This document shows, piece by piece, positions 50,986 through 60,277 of a stretch of 64,000 bases of DNA. Origin of the DNA: Candidatus Sumerlaea chitinivorans. GTDB lineage: Bacteria; Sumerlaeota; Sumerlaeia; Sumerlaeales; Sumerlaeaceae. A program made the position numbers and the translations under genes. Where the stretch lies: assembly GCA_003290465.1 (NCBI GenBank), contig CP030759.1:2802572-2866571 (forward strand), given 5' to 3'. Position 1 is the stretch's first letter. Each line of letters begins with the position of its first letter. Under the pieces are notes generated by a model that ran no database searches, was not told the DNA's origin, and saw nothing but the letters and a program-made list of their open reading frames with translations.

Positions 50986-52293
50986 ATGCGACGTTCGATC
51001 ATCCAAACGATTGTCCTATTTTTGCTGTTTGTCGGGTTCTTTTCCGCTGCAGTCACGCTTCAGCATCGCAACCTTGAGAAGGTGCGCCTCAACCCGCCCT
51101 TTGTTGAGACGTGGCTGCTCTCTGGCCGTAGTGGCGAGATGCTGCGGATTCTGGCCTTGCGGTATGACCTTGTTGCAGCCGATTTCTTGTGGTTGCGGGC
51201 GATTCAATCATTTGGTGGCCGCGGGATGACCAACCGCGATTGGCGTCCCATTTACAACATGTTCGACACGATCACGGAGCTCGACCCGTACTTCGAAAAC
51301 GCCTACACCTTCGGCAACATGGTGGTCGGCGACGAGGGAGGGCATCAACGCGAAGCGCTTGAGCTCCTCAACAAAGGCATGTTCCGACTCATCCGCCAGT
51401 ATAGGATCCCTTTCGAGGGTATGTACGTGGCGCACTGGCAGATGGGCGACCTCAAGCTTGCCCGTTGGTACGGCCGTATTGCGAGCAAGCGCCAAGATGC
51501 TCCCGACTGGGTGCCGCGCATCGCCGCGTACATCGAGGTGAAGGCGGGCTCGTTTTACATCGGCTATGACCGGTTCCTCGGCAATCTGCTCCAAGCCGTG
51601 GACGGCAACGACTTAGTCCTGCAGCGCATTGCCTTGGAGAAGCTCAAAGAAGCGATCCACAAGTGGAACACCAGCTTGCTCTTGCGAGCTATCGACGAAT
51701 ATACGAGTTCCACCGGCAGGAGTCCGCGCCGGGTGGAAGACCTTGCTCAGATGCCAGAGTTACAGAATTATGAGGTCGCGCGACTGAGCAAGATCATCGC
51801 GGCGGTTGAGCGGCGAGCCCGGGCAATCGGCCGCGACCAAGGAATCCATCCTGATCTCTTAAAAGAGGATGTGGCCTTGCCGTCGCCACAAGAACTCGCC
51901 CAGCCTCTGCCCCCAGACTCAGAGGCAAAGTCGGGGAAGACTCTCCAAGACCTGCGCAATGAAATTTTCCGTGAGGGGCTTGTCCGGAATAGTGGCATCC
52001 CCGAGGATCCCTACGGCTCGCGCTATGTCCTTAATCTCTCCTACCTGGGTTACCCGTGGGGCAAGCGCGAGGACGCCGTTTCCAATGAGAAGCGACGGGA
52101 TGAATTCCTTCAAACGCTGCTCAATGACGTTCGAAAGCAAATCGAGCTGCGTCGCAAGATGCTGGGGCGACTCCCCGAATCGCTGCGTGAGGTCTTCCAC
52201 ACGGACTTTAACACAACCGAACCAGCGGGTGGAACGTGGTCGTACAACCCGGCAACGGGCGACTTCCGATCCTCGACGCGCCCGGATCTGTAG
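50986..52293 (+). CDS. membrane-anchored helical-repeat protein of ABC-2 operon
   Basis: 435 residues. An N-terminal membrane anchor (IIQTIVLFLLFVGFFSAAV) is followed by a segment seen in proteins next to ABC-2 transporters, DLVAADFLWLRAIQSFG and FDTITELDPYFENAYTFGN, the latter reading like a TPR. Residues about 130-230 continue as helical repeats. The C-terminal part (about 330-435) has YGSRYVLNLSYLGYPWG. No enzyme motif. The two-base gap to the permease implies that it is a component of that transporter, facing the periplasm. Confidence 0.7.
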   Translation: MRRSIIQTIVLFLLFVGFFSAAVTLQHRNLEKVRLNPPFVETWLLSGRSGEMLRILALRYDLVAADFLWLRAIQSFGGRGMTNRDWRPIYNMFDTITELDPYFENAYTFGNMVVGDEGGHQREALELLNKGMFRLIRQYRIPFEGMYVAHWQMGDLKLARWYGRIASKRQDAPDWVPRIAAYIEVKAGSFYIGYDRFLGNLLQAVDGNDLVLQRIALEKLKEAIHKWNTSLLLRAIDEYTSSTGRSPRRVEDLAQMPELQNYEVARLSKIIAAVERRARAIGRDQGIHPDLLKEDVALPSPQELAQPLPPDSEAKSGKTLQDLRNEIFREGLVRNSGIPEDPYGSRYVLNLSYLGYPWGKREDAVSNEKRRDEFLQTLLNDVRKQIELRRKMLGRLPESLREVFHTDFNTTEPAGGTWSYNPATGDFRSSTRPDL

Positions 52294-52511
52294 TATTCAG
52301 GGGGACGCATAGGGGATTCTCCCCTTGGAACGGCGCACTGAGAAGCAGAGGTGAACTGCGCCAGACGGGCATTGCCTTAGCGAGGGAACACGATCTTTTT
52401 CGCAAAGACCTGCCAATGTCCCTGAAGCAGGTGTATGGAAATTGCTGCCTTTAGCCAATTTAGCCAACAAATCTTCGCGCGCAGCGTAGGATGATTAGCG
52501 AGGTGAATCGA
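52294..52511. other. intergenic region before sppA
   Basis: 218 bases. Short inverted repeats occur: AGGGGA/TCCCCT near 52311-52325 (possible weak terminator of the ABC operon, no T-run) and GGCGCA/TGCGCC near 52331-52361. I see no clear promoter boxes. Confidence 0.3.
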
Positions 52512-54479
52512 ATGAACCTTTTCCGCAGCGTTTGTGTCCTCACCACTTTGCTTTATGTGTTTTTGTCCTTCATGCCCTGCCCTGCGATCGCTGCTCCCCC
52601 ACGGAGTGGGAAGAAGGCAACGACCTCACGTGAGCCAAAGACGACGACTCCCGTTGCGGTCCGCGGGGGGACCCGCGAGTCCCGCACCACCGTAGCCAAT
52701 TCCACCGCCCGAAGCGCTTCCACCACCATCGCCGAGGAAATCAAGCGTGCGGATACGCAGGCCGTGGTGACACTTTCGAAATTGGCGGTTGTGGTGAATC
52801 TCAGCGGAGAACTCAGCGAACGCGGCGACGGCATGCGTCTGCTGGTCCAGCGGCCGAAATCCCTAAAAGACCTTCTCGATCTGTTCCGACGGCTGCGCGA
52901 GGATCGAAACGTCAAAACGGTCGTTGTGCGCCTCAGCGCACTCGACGCAGGGCTCGGGACCGTCCAGGAACTGCGGCAGGCGATCTCCGAACTTCGGCAA
53001 CGCGGCAAGCGCACGATTGCCTTGCTCGAGGATGAATCTCAGCCCGCGTACCTCGTTGCCTCCGCCTGCGAGGAGATCGTGATTCCCCCTTCAAGCATTG
53101 TCGCGCTCGTTGGGATCCGGGCCGATGCTTACTTCTTCCGGAGCCTACTCGCAAAGCTCGGAGTGCACGCCGACATCGTTCACATTGGCGAGTATAAGTC
53201 CTACGGCGAGATGTTTACTGAGGATGACTTCACCACTCCTGCCCGGGAGAATCTGACCGCGATTGTCGAGGACGCCTACGCACAGCTTTGTGAGATGATC
53301 GCCACCTCGCGAAAGCTCGACCGCAAAACCGTCGAAACCCTCATCGACCGCGGACCACTCACCGCCTACGAGGCTTTGCAGGCGAAACTCGTGGACCGAG
53401 TGGCCTACGCCAACGAAGTCCAGAGGCAACTTGAGGCGGCCGAGATGAGCGTTATCTCAGACTCAGACTACGCGCGCGACTCAAAGGACAAACCCGAGGA
53501 TTTGAACCTTCTTGCGCTTCTTTCGATGCTTGCAAAACCCCAGCCCTCCGAACGCGAAAGCAAATATCCGCAAGTGGCCCTACTTTTTGCTGTGGGACCA
53601 ATCGTGATGGAGAGTTCCGGCGGGCTCGATCTCAGCAGTCAGGAAGAAATTCCCGCCGAGGATTATCTAAACTTACTCGATGAGCTCGCTAAGGACCCAA
53701 AGATTAAGGGTGTCATTTTGCGCGTGAATAGTCCCGGCGGTTCCGCAATGGCTTCCGATCTTATCTTTCAGAAGCTGACGGAACTGGCGAAGCGGAAACC
53801 TCTCATTACTTCGATGGGGGATGTGGCGGCGTCGGGGGGCTACTATATTGCGATGGCAGGATCAAAAATCATCGCGAATCCGGCATCCGTCACCGGTTCG
53901 ATCGGGGTTGTGGGCGGAAAGCTCAACCTCGCCGGAGCCTACGATAAGCTCGGAATCCGCAAGACAACGATTGCGCGTGGGCGGTTCAGCGCACTCTTCT
54001 CCGAGACGAGTGACTTTTCGCCCGAAGAGCGCGCTATCGTCGAGAAGCTCATGCGCCACACCTACGACGAGTTTGTGACGAAAGCAGCCCACCAACGCCG
54101 AATGAGTTGGGAACAGATCGAGAAAGTCGCTCGCGGCAAAGTTTGGACCGGGGCGCAGGCAAAAGAGGTGGGATTAGTGGACGAGCTCGGTGGCATGAGT
54201 CGGGCGATTGCGGAGATGAAAAGCCAGCTCGGACTGAAACCAGAAGACAAAATCTCACTAGTTGCATATCCCAAGGAACTTACGCTTTTTGATCTCCTCC
54301 AGAAGGCTGTTGGCGGAAGCGCCATTACTGCATCGTGGCTCCCCACGGACTTTTCCGCTGCTTGGATCGGGGCGTTTGGCATCCCCAAACCTGTGCTCAC
54401 TCTCACACAAACATGTTTCCGCCTATTGACGCGGGAAAAGGTTGCGATGCTGCTGCCTTATGCTCTCGTTCTTGAGTAG
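52512..54479 (+). CDS. sppA: signal peptide peptidase SppA, long (two-domain) form
   Basis: About 655 residues. ATG 52512 has AGGTG six bases upstream; ATG 52491 is also in frame. Signal or anchor segment at about 5-25, then a Thr/Arg-rich linker. Two crotonase-like domains follow, as in E. coli SppA: the first (about 90-320) supplies the general-base lysine, about K229 in EYKSYGEMF, and the second (about 350-580) the nucleophile, about S441 in GDVAASGGYYIAMAG. It degrades cleaved signal peptides in the membrane, on the periplasmic side. No operon partner. Confidence 0.92.
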   Translation: MNLFRSVCVLTTLLYVFLSFMPCPAIAAPPRSGKKATTSREPKTTTPVAVRGGTRESRTTVANSTARSASTTIAEEIKRADTQAVVTLSKLAVVVNLSGELSERGDGMRLLVQRPKSLKDLLDLFRRLREDRNVKTVVVRLSALDAGLGTVQELRQAISELRQRGKRTIALLEDESQPAYLVASACEEIVIPPSSIVALVGIRADAYFFRSLLAKLGVHADIVHIGEYKSYGEMFTEDDFTTPARENLTAIVEDAYAQLCEMIATSRKLDRKTVETLIDRGPLTAYEALQAKLVDRVAYANEVQRQLEAAEMSVISDSDYARDSKDKPEDLNLLALLSMLAKPQPSERESKYPQVALLFAVGPIVMESSGGLDLSSQEEIPAEDYLNLLDELAKDPKIKGVILRVNSPGGSAMASDLIFQKLTELAKRKPLITSMGDVAASGGYYIAMAGSKIIANPASVTGSIGVVGGKLNLAGAYDKLGIRKTTIARGRFSALFSETSDFSPEERAIVEKLMRHTYDEFVTKAAHQRRMSWEQIEKVARGKVWTGAQAKEVGLVDELGGMSRAIAEMKSQLGLKPEDKISLVAYPKELTLFDLLQKAVGGSAITASWLPTDFSAAWIGAFGIPKPVLTLTQTCFRLLTREKVAMLLPYALVLE

Positions 54480-54643
54480 GCCAGACACCTCTCCACTGTC
54501 ATCGAGGTTATCTTTCGCTCTTCGATAGAGGCATGTCCGAAGACTCGTGGCTGTGTAGGCACTGGTATGTCACCCCAATCTCGCTTCTGGTTGGATCAGG
54601 TGTCTGACTGCTTCCTTGGTCTCTAAAGCATAAAAAAGAATGC

Positions 54644-54671
54644 TTGAAATAGAACCAAGATAGTATATGAT
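54644..54671 (+). promoter_or_regulatory. sigma70-type promoter of korAB
   Basis: -35 TTGAAA (54644-54649) and -10 TATGAT (54666-54671) with a 16-base spacer in an AT-rich stretch. Predicted transcription start near 54678, about 125 bases before ATG 54803. Confidence 0.65.
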
Positions 54672-54688
54672 TGACTGTTTCAAATAAC

Positions 54689-54763
54689 GGGATCGGCGGA
54701 TTCCCAACCAGAGCAGATAAGCCGTGGTGTGTCGGTCACCACGGTACATGGGAAACCGATCCT
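54689..54763 (+). ncRNA. candidate structured 5' leader of korA
   Basis: Three nested helices can form just after the predicted transcription start. P1: GGATCGG (54690-54696) with CCGATCC (54756-54762), extendable by a G-U pair. P2: TTCCC (54701-54705) with GGGAA (54750-54754). P3: CCGTGGTG (54722-54729) with CACCACGG (54737-54744), loop TGTCGGT. A purine-rich internal loop lies between P2 and P3 on the 5' side. I cannot match it to a known riboswitch class. It may be a cis-regulatory RNA controlling the 2-oxoacid oxidoreductase genes. Confidence 0.45.
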
Positions 54764-54802
54764 GCGAGCGTAAAATCTTTCAGGGATGGTCAGAAACCCA
54801 AA

Positions 54803-56671
54803 ATGAACAGACGGTTTTCACCTGCGGGCACGGAATCCGCAGGTCCTCTCACAGCGGATGAACCCCAGCGGGCATCCGGCACTCCCCTCATCAATGACGT
54901 AGTCATTTCTGTGGCGACATCAAACGGTACGGGAAGCCAATCCGCAAACCTTGTGCTAACCCGTAGCATTTTCCAGATGGGGATACCCGTCGGCGCAAAG
55001 AATCTCTTTCCCTCAAATATCCAAGGGCTGCCGACGTGGTTTACAATTCGCGCGAATCAGCACGGATGGGTGGGGCGTCGAGCCGACGCGGATGTTTTCG
55101 TCGCAATGAATCGCGAATCCGTGAAGGAAGATCTGGCCTCTCTCAAGCCGGGCGCGATCCTTATCCTGAATGAAGAGCTGCGCGATGCGCTCGAACGAGA
55201 CGATCTCATCACGTACATTGTTCCCTTTGCGAAGATCGTAGAGCCTGTGTGTCCGGAGGTCAAACTACGCCGCCTCGTCGTGAATATGGTCTACGTGGGC
55301 GTCGTCGCTCACCTCTTAGGAATTGAGCTGGAAGAGGTTGAAAAAGCGATCGCGAAGCAATTCCTTGCGAAACCCAAAGCAGCCGAACTTAACTGCGCGG
55401 CGGCACGCGCTGGGTTTGCGTTTGCTGCGGAAAACTTGCCCCCTCAGCATCTATATCGCCTCGAACGCATGAATGCCACCCAAGGCAAGATTCTCATCGA
55501 GGGCAATGCGGCATCAGCGATCGGCCTCATGTATGGCGGCATCCAAGTGTTTGCGTGGTACCCGATTACGCCGAGCAGCTCCTTAGCCGAAGCGCTCACC
55601 GAGATCATGGATGATTTCCGGTGCGACCCAGAAACCGGCAAGGCGACGTATGCGATCGTGCAAGCGGAGGATGAACTTGCGGCGATGGGCATGGTTGTTG
55701 GCGCGGGTTGGGTCGGCGCCCGCGCGGCTACTGCCACCAGCGGGCCGGGCATTTCCCTCATGGCGGAATTAGCCGGGCTCGCCTACTTTTGCGAGATCCC
55801 CTCGGTCATCATTGACGTGCAGCGCGTTGGGCCGAGCACAGGGCTGCCGACTCGCACCAGTCAGGGCGACGTCCTCAAAGCCTATTACCTCTCGCATGGT
55901 GACTGCAAACACGTCCTATTATTTCCGGGGAATCCAGCAGAGCTGTATGAGTTCTCTATGCGAGCGCTGGATCTGGCTCAGCGGCTTCAAACGCTCGTCT
56001 TCGTGATGAGCGACCTCGACCTTGGCATGAACTACTGGATGACCGATGAATTCACGCCTCCCTCGCAGCCGTTGGACCGGGGCAAAGTGCTGACGGCTGA
56101 AGATCTCGACCGTATCCAAGAGTTTGCACGCTATCGCGATGTGGATGGGGACGGAATTCCCTATCGGACGCTCCCCGGCACTCATCATCCCAAAGCACCG
56201 TTTTTTACTCAAGGCGCGGGGCATGATGATCGCGCTCGGCGCTCGGAAAAACCCCACGACTGGAGCTCGAACCTCGATCGGCTGGCTCACAAGCACGAGA
56301 CCGCGCGGCAACTTGTGCCAGAGTCAGTTCTTCAGCGTGCCGCGAAACCCACTTCGCTTGGAATCGTAGCTTACGGTTCGAGCGATCTTCCCGTGCGCGA
56401 GGCCATTCAAAAGCTTACCCTGAACCACGGCATTGACGTCGACTATTTGCGCATCCGCGCATTACCGGCAACGCCCTCCACGCTCGAGTTCCTTCGGACC
56501 CATGAGCGCGTCTACGTCGTTGAACAAAATCGTGATGCGCAGCTGGCGACGATTCTTCGCGCCGAGCATCCGGAAGTGGCAACACGCCTGCGCAGCGTCC
56601 TTCATTACAACGGCCTGCCGCTCGATGCTGCGACTGTCGTCAACCAAATCTGCCAACAGGAAGGAGAGTAA
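54803..56671 (+). CDS. korA: 2-oxoacid:ferredoxin oxidoreductase, fused gamma-alpha subunit (KorA-like)
   Basis: About 622 residues. The N-terminal gamma-type domain (about 25-200) has ISVATSNGTGSQSANLVLTRS and FVAMNRESVKEDLASLKPG. The alpha domain has WYPITPSSSLAEAL, VQAEDELAAMGMVVGAGWVG, TATSGPGISLMAELAGLAY, VDVQRVGPSTGLPTRTSQGD and a C-terminal transketolase-C-like part (VYVVEQNRDAQL). With the beta subunit it converts a 2-oxoacid, probably 2-oxoglutarate, and CoA to acyl-CoA with ferredoxin reduction. The frame opens at a TTG 54671 inside the -10 box, so the start must be later; ATG 54803 fits. Confidence 0.9.
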   Translation: MNRRFSPAGTESAGPLTADEPQRASGTPLINDVVISVATSNGTGSQSANLVLTRSIFQMGIPVGAKNLFPSNIQGLPTWFTIRANQHGWVGRRADADVFVAMNRESVKEDLASLKPGAILILNEELRDALERDDLITYIVPFAKIVEPVCPEVKLRRLVVNMVYVGVVAHLLGIELEEVEKAIAKQFLAKPKAAELNCAAARAGFAFAAENLPPQHLYRLERMNATQGKILIEGNAASAIGLMYGGIQVFAWYPITPSSSLAEALTEIMDDFRCDPETGKATYAIVQAEDELAAMGMVVGAGWVGARAATATSGPGISLMAELAGLAYFCEIPSVIIDVQRVGPSTGLPTRTSQGDVLKAYYLSHGDCKHVLLFPGNPAELYEFSMRALDLAQRLQTLVFVMSDLDLGMNYWMTDEFTPPSQPLDRGKVLTAEDLDRIQEFARYRDVDGDGIPYRTLPGTHHPKAPFFTQGAGHDDRARRSEKPHDWSSNLDRLAHKHETARQLVPESVLQRAAKPTSLGIVAYGSSDLPVREAIQKLTLNHGIDVDYLRIRALPATPSTLEFLRTHERVYVVEQNRDAQLATILRAEHPEVATRLRSVLHYNGLPLDAATVVNQICQQEGE

Positions 56672-56677
56672 GACCCC

Positions 56678-57739
56678 ATGAGCTCGTCCCCACAAACCGG
56701 TTCTCCCCAGCCAAAACCTCCCGCAACAAACCGACTTGGCCATCCGATGAATGTTTACAAGGGCGCTGAGTCCACGCTGTGCGCGGGTTGTGGTCATGAC
56801 TCCATTACGGCCCAGCTGATCCGTGCCCTCTGGGAATCCGACGTTGATCCCTACATGGTCGCGAAGATGAGCGGCATTGGCTGCTCGAGCAAGACAACCG
56901 CTTACTTTCTAAACCTCTCGCATGGCTTCAATGGAGTGCATGGCCGTGCTGCTGCTGTGGCTACCGGCTCGTACCTTGGGAATCACAAATTGTTGCACGT
57001 GGCGGTGAGCGGCGACGGCGACACGGCATCCATCGGCCTCGGCAACTTCCTTCACATGGTGCGGCGCAATGTGCCGATCGTGTACGTGATCGAAAACAAT
57101 GGCGTGTACGGTCTTACGAAAGGGCAGTTTTCGGCGACCGCCGACAAAGGCTCCACGCTTAAGCGCGGCTGGGTGAATGAAATGGAACCCATCGATTGCT
57201 GCGCGCTGGCGATTGAGATGGGATGCGAGTATGTCGCACGTTCCTTTTCTGGGGACATTAAGCAACTTGTCCCGCTCCTCAAAGGCGCGATTGCCCACCA
57301 CGGAACGGCGGTTGTGGATGTCGTCAGCCCATGCGTTACCTTCAACAATCACGAGGGTTCAACCAAGAGCCTCAAATACGCGCGCGATCATGAGGAACCC
57401 TTGCACGGCATTGATTTCGTGCCGTACTACGAGCAGATCAAAGTGGACTACGAACCAGGCACAGTCCAAGAGATTGAATTGCATGACGGCTCTCGCCTGC
57501 TGCTCAAGAAGCTTGCCCGCGATTACGATCCCACGAACAAAGCTGCGGCATTAGCGATGTTGGAGGAGGCGCGGCGCAATAAGCTTTTCCTGACGGGTCT
57601 AATTTACCACAACCCGCAGCGATCCCCAAATCTGGGCGAGCAAATGAATCTGACGGACGAGCCGCTCGCGCTTTTGCCGGACGAGCGATTGCGGCCTCCC
57701 GCGGAGGCGATGGAAAAGCTCATGGCCATGTATCGCTGA
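56678..57739 (+). CDS. korB: 2-oxoacid:ferredoxin oxidoreductase beta subunit (KorB-like)
   Basis: 353 residues. Thiamine diphosphate-binding domain: CAGCGHDSITAQL, MSGIGCSSKT, GRAAAVATG, then AVSGDGDTASIGLGNFLHMVRRN and IENNGVYGLTKGQ, with the GDGD...N pattern that binds Mg-TPP. CAGCGH, SGIGCS and DVVSPC carry the cysteines expected to bind one [4Fe-4S] cluster. It forms the catalytic pair with the product of korA, which ends six bases before this start. The C-terminal 70 residues (EPLALLPDERLRPPAEAM) are usual for KorB. Confidence 0.93.
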   Translation: MSSSPQTGSPQPKPPATNRLGHPMNVYKGAESTLCAGCGHDSITAQLIRALWESDVDPYMVAKMSGIGCSSKTTAYFLNLSHGFNGVHGRAAAVATGSYLGNHKLLHVAVSGDGDTASIGLGNFLHMVRRNVPIVYVIENNGVYGLTKGQFSATADKGSTLKRGWVNEMEPIDCCALAIEMGCEYVARSFSGDIKQLVPLLKGAIAHHGTAVVDVVSPCVTFNNHEGSTKSLKYARDHEEPLHGIDFVPYYEQIKVDYEPGTVQEIELHDGSRLLLKKLARDYDPTNKAAALAMLEEARRNKLFLTGLIYHNPQRSPNLGEQMNLTDEPLALLPDERLRPPAEAMEKLMAMYR

Positions 57740-57933
57740 GCAGTTATCACACTGCCGTGCGAGCTCCGCGCCTTCAGGGCGAAGTGGGGGGAATCGCAAA
57801 GCGCTTTGTCTGACTCGCAAATTTCACGTTGCACCTTGCCACGGCTGAGCAAATACATGTTGTTCGATACGACATGCCTTGCACACCTTACGACACGCAA
57901 GCGTAGATCAAGTTTAGGTAACGAGGAGTGGTT

Positions 57934-58671
57934 ATGACCTTTATTCGCGTCGACGGACGAGCTGCCGATGAGAAGCGCCCACTCAATCTCATCCCCGGCT
58001 ATGCAAAATACGCTGATGGTAGTGTGCTTGTGGAGTTGGGGGATACGCGTGTTCTTTGCACTGCGACGATCGAGGACGGCAAGGTTCCGCCGCATCTACG
58101 CGACCAAGCTCAAGGGTGGGTGACGGCGGAATATGCCATGTTGCCACGCTCTTCCAAGCAGCGCATCCAGCGCGAAGTGACAAAAGGTCAAATTGGAGGC
58201 CGCACGTACGAAATCCAGCGCCTGATCGGTCGCTCGCTACGTGCCATCACCGATTTGCGGCGACTTGGTGAACGAACCATCATCATCGACTGCGATGTCA
58301 TCCAAGCTGACGGTGGTACGCGCACCGCTGCGATCACCGGCGGATTTATCGCCCTTGCCCAAGCGGTTCGGCTCCTGCGCGAACAAGGAAAAGTTGGTAC
58401 TGGGGTCTTGATGGATTTTGTGGCCGCGACAAGCGTTGGAATTGTCGAAGGGCACCCCGTGCTGGACCTGAGCTACGTGGAAGACGTCCAGGCTGACGTA
58501 GACATGAACGTGGTCGCGACAGCCTCCAATAAGTTTGTTGAGATTCAAGGCACCGCGGAGCACCAGTGTTTCGACGAGCAGCAACTTGCCGAGATGTTGC
58601 GATTGGCGCGAAAGGGCATTGCTGAACTTGTTGTGGCGCAGAAACAGGTTCTGGGCGAGTCGCTGGACTAA
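57934..58671 (+). CDS. rph: ribonuclease PH
   Basis: 245 residues. [79 protein letters not shown] and the catalytic-site [19 protein letters not shown] are all family-diagnostic. It trims the 3' tails of tRNA precursors by phosphorolysis. ATG 57934 has GAGGAG five bases upstream and is preferred to GTG 57928, which overlaps that RBS. It stands as a single gene here; the common neighbour rdgB is not next to it. Confidence 0.97.
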   Translation: MTFIRVDGRAADEKRPLNLIPGYAKYADGSVLVELGDTRVLCTATIEDGKVPPHLRDQAQGWVTAEYAMLPRSSKQRIQREVTKGQIGGRTYEIQRLIGRSLRAITDLRRLGERTIIIDCDVIQADGGTRTAAITGGFIALAQAVRLLREQGKVGTGVLMDFVAATSVGIVEGHPVLDLSYVEDVQADVDMNVVATASNKFVEIQGTAEHQCFDEQQLAEMLRLARKGIAELVVAQKQVLGESLD

Positions 58672-58888
58672 TACGCGGGCAGTTTGGGACAGAGTAGGCC
58701 ACACGACCACGAACGGGGGAATGGGTGAGCGATGAGGTCGGGTCCCTCAGCTGAACGACAGGGCGACCGCCGGCAACGAAGGGTGAGACTCACAAATTTT
58801 TGTGTTGGCCGGCTGTAGCAAGTGCTGGGCATGGACTCCGCGCCCTCGAACGTCCTCCAGCAAATCCGCAGAAGCGAGACCAGGGAAG
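58672..58888. other. intergenic region before receiver-domain gene
   Basis: 217 bases. It contains a nested inverted repeat listed at 58769-58813. No gene or clear terminator seen after rph. Confidence 0.3.
58769..58813. repeat. nested inverted repeat upstream of receiver gene
   Basis: GCCGGCAAC (58769-58777) is repeated inverted at 58804-58813 with one bulged base, and encloses CACAAATTTTTGTG (58791-58804), a near-perfect palindrome. It is 75 bases upstream of ATG 58889 and could be an operator or a leader hairpin. Confidence 0.4.
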
Positions 58889-60211
58889 ATGAACTCAACG
58901 CTGAAAACGATTCCCGCGCCGAAAAAGGTTCTTATTGTCGACGACAACAAAATCTACCGGGATGCGTTTCGCCGAAACCTCATGCTCCGCAACTGCACGG
59001 TCGTGGAAGCGGAAAATGCTGAGGATGCCTTGCAGAAGATCCGGGAAGAACAACCCGATATTGTCATCACCGATCTTCAAATGCGCACGGAGAAGGAAGG
59101 GCTGGAGCTCATTCAACAGATCAAGTCCAACTACCCGCTGTTGCCCGTCATTATGATCAGCGCTGTCGGGACGTTTGAGGAAGGGGCTCAAGCTCAGCAG
59201 CTTGGGGCGCACACGGTCATCTCAAAAAGTGCGATCGAAAAAGAGATTGAGCACTTGTACTCGGCGCTTGAAAACGCATACCACGCGCTCCAGCGAGATC
59301 GTGAGCACGAGGCAATTCTGCAAGCGGCGCGCATGGCTGCAAGCGGCGGCACTGCACCCGATCCGGCCCTTGTTGAACAACTCCGCGGACTCCTGACGGC
59401 TCCTGCGGTTCATCCCTATATCCGTCAGGAAGCATTCAACATTTACTTGGAACTCGATGAACAAGCTCTAAAAAGCAAAGCCCAGCAGGCCGCGGTTGCC
59501 GCAGGCTTGGCCACGCCCGCCTCCATTGAGGAAATTGAGCAGTCGCTCAAGGAAGAGATGGAGTCCTATCTCACGTTTGACGCTGATACGCGTGACACTC
59601 TTCGCACCGCAGAGTTTTTGTTCCGGCACTCAAGTGAGCAGCTACCCGCACCCGTAGACTTCACACGTAATATCGGCTTTAGTTACTGCTTCGCGGTTGA
59701 GAACGAGGTGAAAAGCCGACTTCATAAGCGGCTCCAAAAACTTCTCGGTTCCGAAACAACTTATTCTCTCATCACCGAAATGCTCGAGCCGAACCGCCAG
59801 AGCGTCTCGGTGTACTATCAGCAATATATCCTCCGGCTTTTGCGCGGGTACGAGTGGGACATCACAATTGACAACCTCTGCCAGACGTTCCGGCGCATGC
59901 TCGAACATCAAGCCCGTTACAAACCTGATGGGCTAAAAGCGCTTGGAATTATTGTGCTGGTCTTTGGGCGAGATTACTCGTGGAGCAAAATCGATCCCAA
60001 TAAGAAGAAGCGGGAAGTGCGAGTCGCAAACCCGCTAAACGTGCGAGGGCTGGCGGATGACGCGGAACTAATGCGATTCGTGGAGCTGCTCGTCAAGCTT
60101 CAGCACTTCCGCAATCCCTACATTCACCCGGAAATCAGTGAACTTGAGAAAATCAGCGTGATTCGCAAAAGCGCGTTTGAGTGTCTCATGCTCGCGAGCA
60201 AGATCAATTAG
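58889..60211 (+). CDS. response-regulator receiver protein with HEPN-like C-terminus
   Basis: 440 residues. An intact receiver domain (about 12-130) has the acidic pair D18-D19 (VLIVDDNKIYRD), phospho-acceptor D62 (VITDLQM) and the conserved Lys in VISKSAI. A helical middle follows. The C-terminal 180 residues resemble HEPN-type helical bundles: GFSYCFAVENEVKSRLHKRLQKLL early and RNPYIH (about 408-413) near the end, which fits the R-x4-6-H motif of HEPN domains. No kinase or DNA-binding domain is present. The frame extends upstream to 58802 but MNSTLKTIPAPKKVL is the natural start. Output may be an RNase or a protein-binding bundle; the HEPN call is inference. Confidence 0.75.
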   Translation: MNSTLKTIPAPKKVLIVDDNKIYRDAFRRNLMLRNCTVVEAENAEDALQKIREEQPDIVITDLQMRTEKEGLELIQQIKSNYPLLPVIMISAVGTFEEGAQAQQLGAHTVISKSAIEKEIEHLYSALENAYHALQRDREHEAILQAARMAASGGTAPDPALVEQLRGLLTAPAVHPYIRQEAFNIYLELDEQALKSKAQQAAVAAGLATPASIEEIEQSLKEEMESYLTFDADTRDTLRTAEFLFRHSSEQLPAPVDFTRNIGFSYCFAVENEVKSRLHKRLQKLLGSETTYSLITEMLEPNRQSVSVYYQQYILRLLRGYEWDITIDNLCQTFRRMLEHQARYKPDGLKALGIIVLVFGRDYSWSKIDPNKKKREVRVANPLNVRGLADDAELMRFVELLVKLQHFRNPYIHPEISELEKISVIRKSAFECLMLASKIN

Positions 60212-60227
60212 ACAGCCTGCGTGCTCT

Positions 60228-60251
60228 GTCGGTCCGCCCTGCCGGGCCGAC
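60228..60251. terminator. hairpin between convergent genes
   Basis: GTCGGTCC (60228-60235) can pair with GGGCCGAC (60244-60251), with one G-U pair. It lies between the stop of the receiver gene and the stop of the small secreted protein gene. There is no strong T-run on either side, so its role as a terminator is tentative. Confidence 0.35.
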
Positions 60252-60277
60252 CGCAGGGCAATCCCCTCCACCCTTTC

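Noticed and set aside
54671-54802. N-terminal extension of KorA from the TTG at 54671
   Set aside because: The TTG overlaps the -10 box, the extension is not protein-like, and the region forms nested RNA helices.
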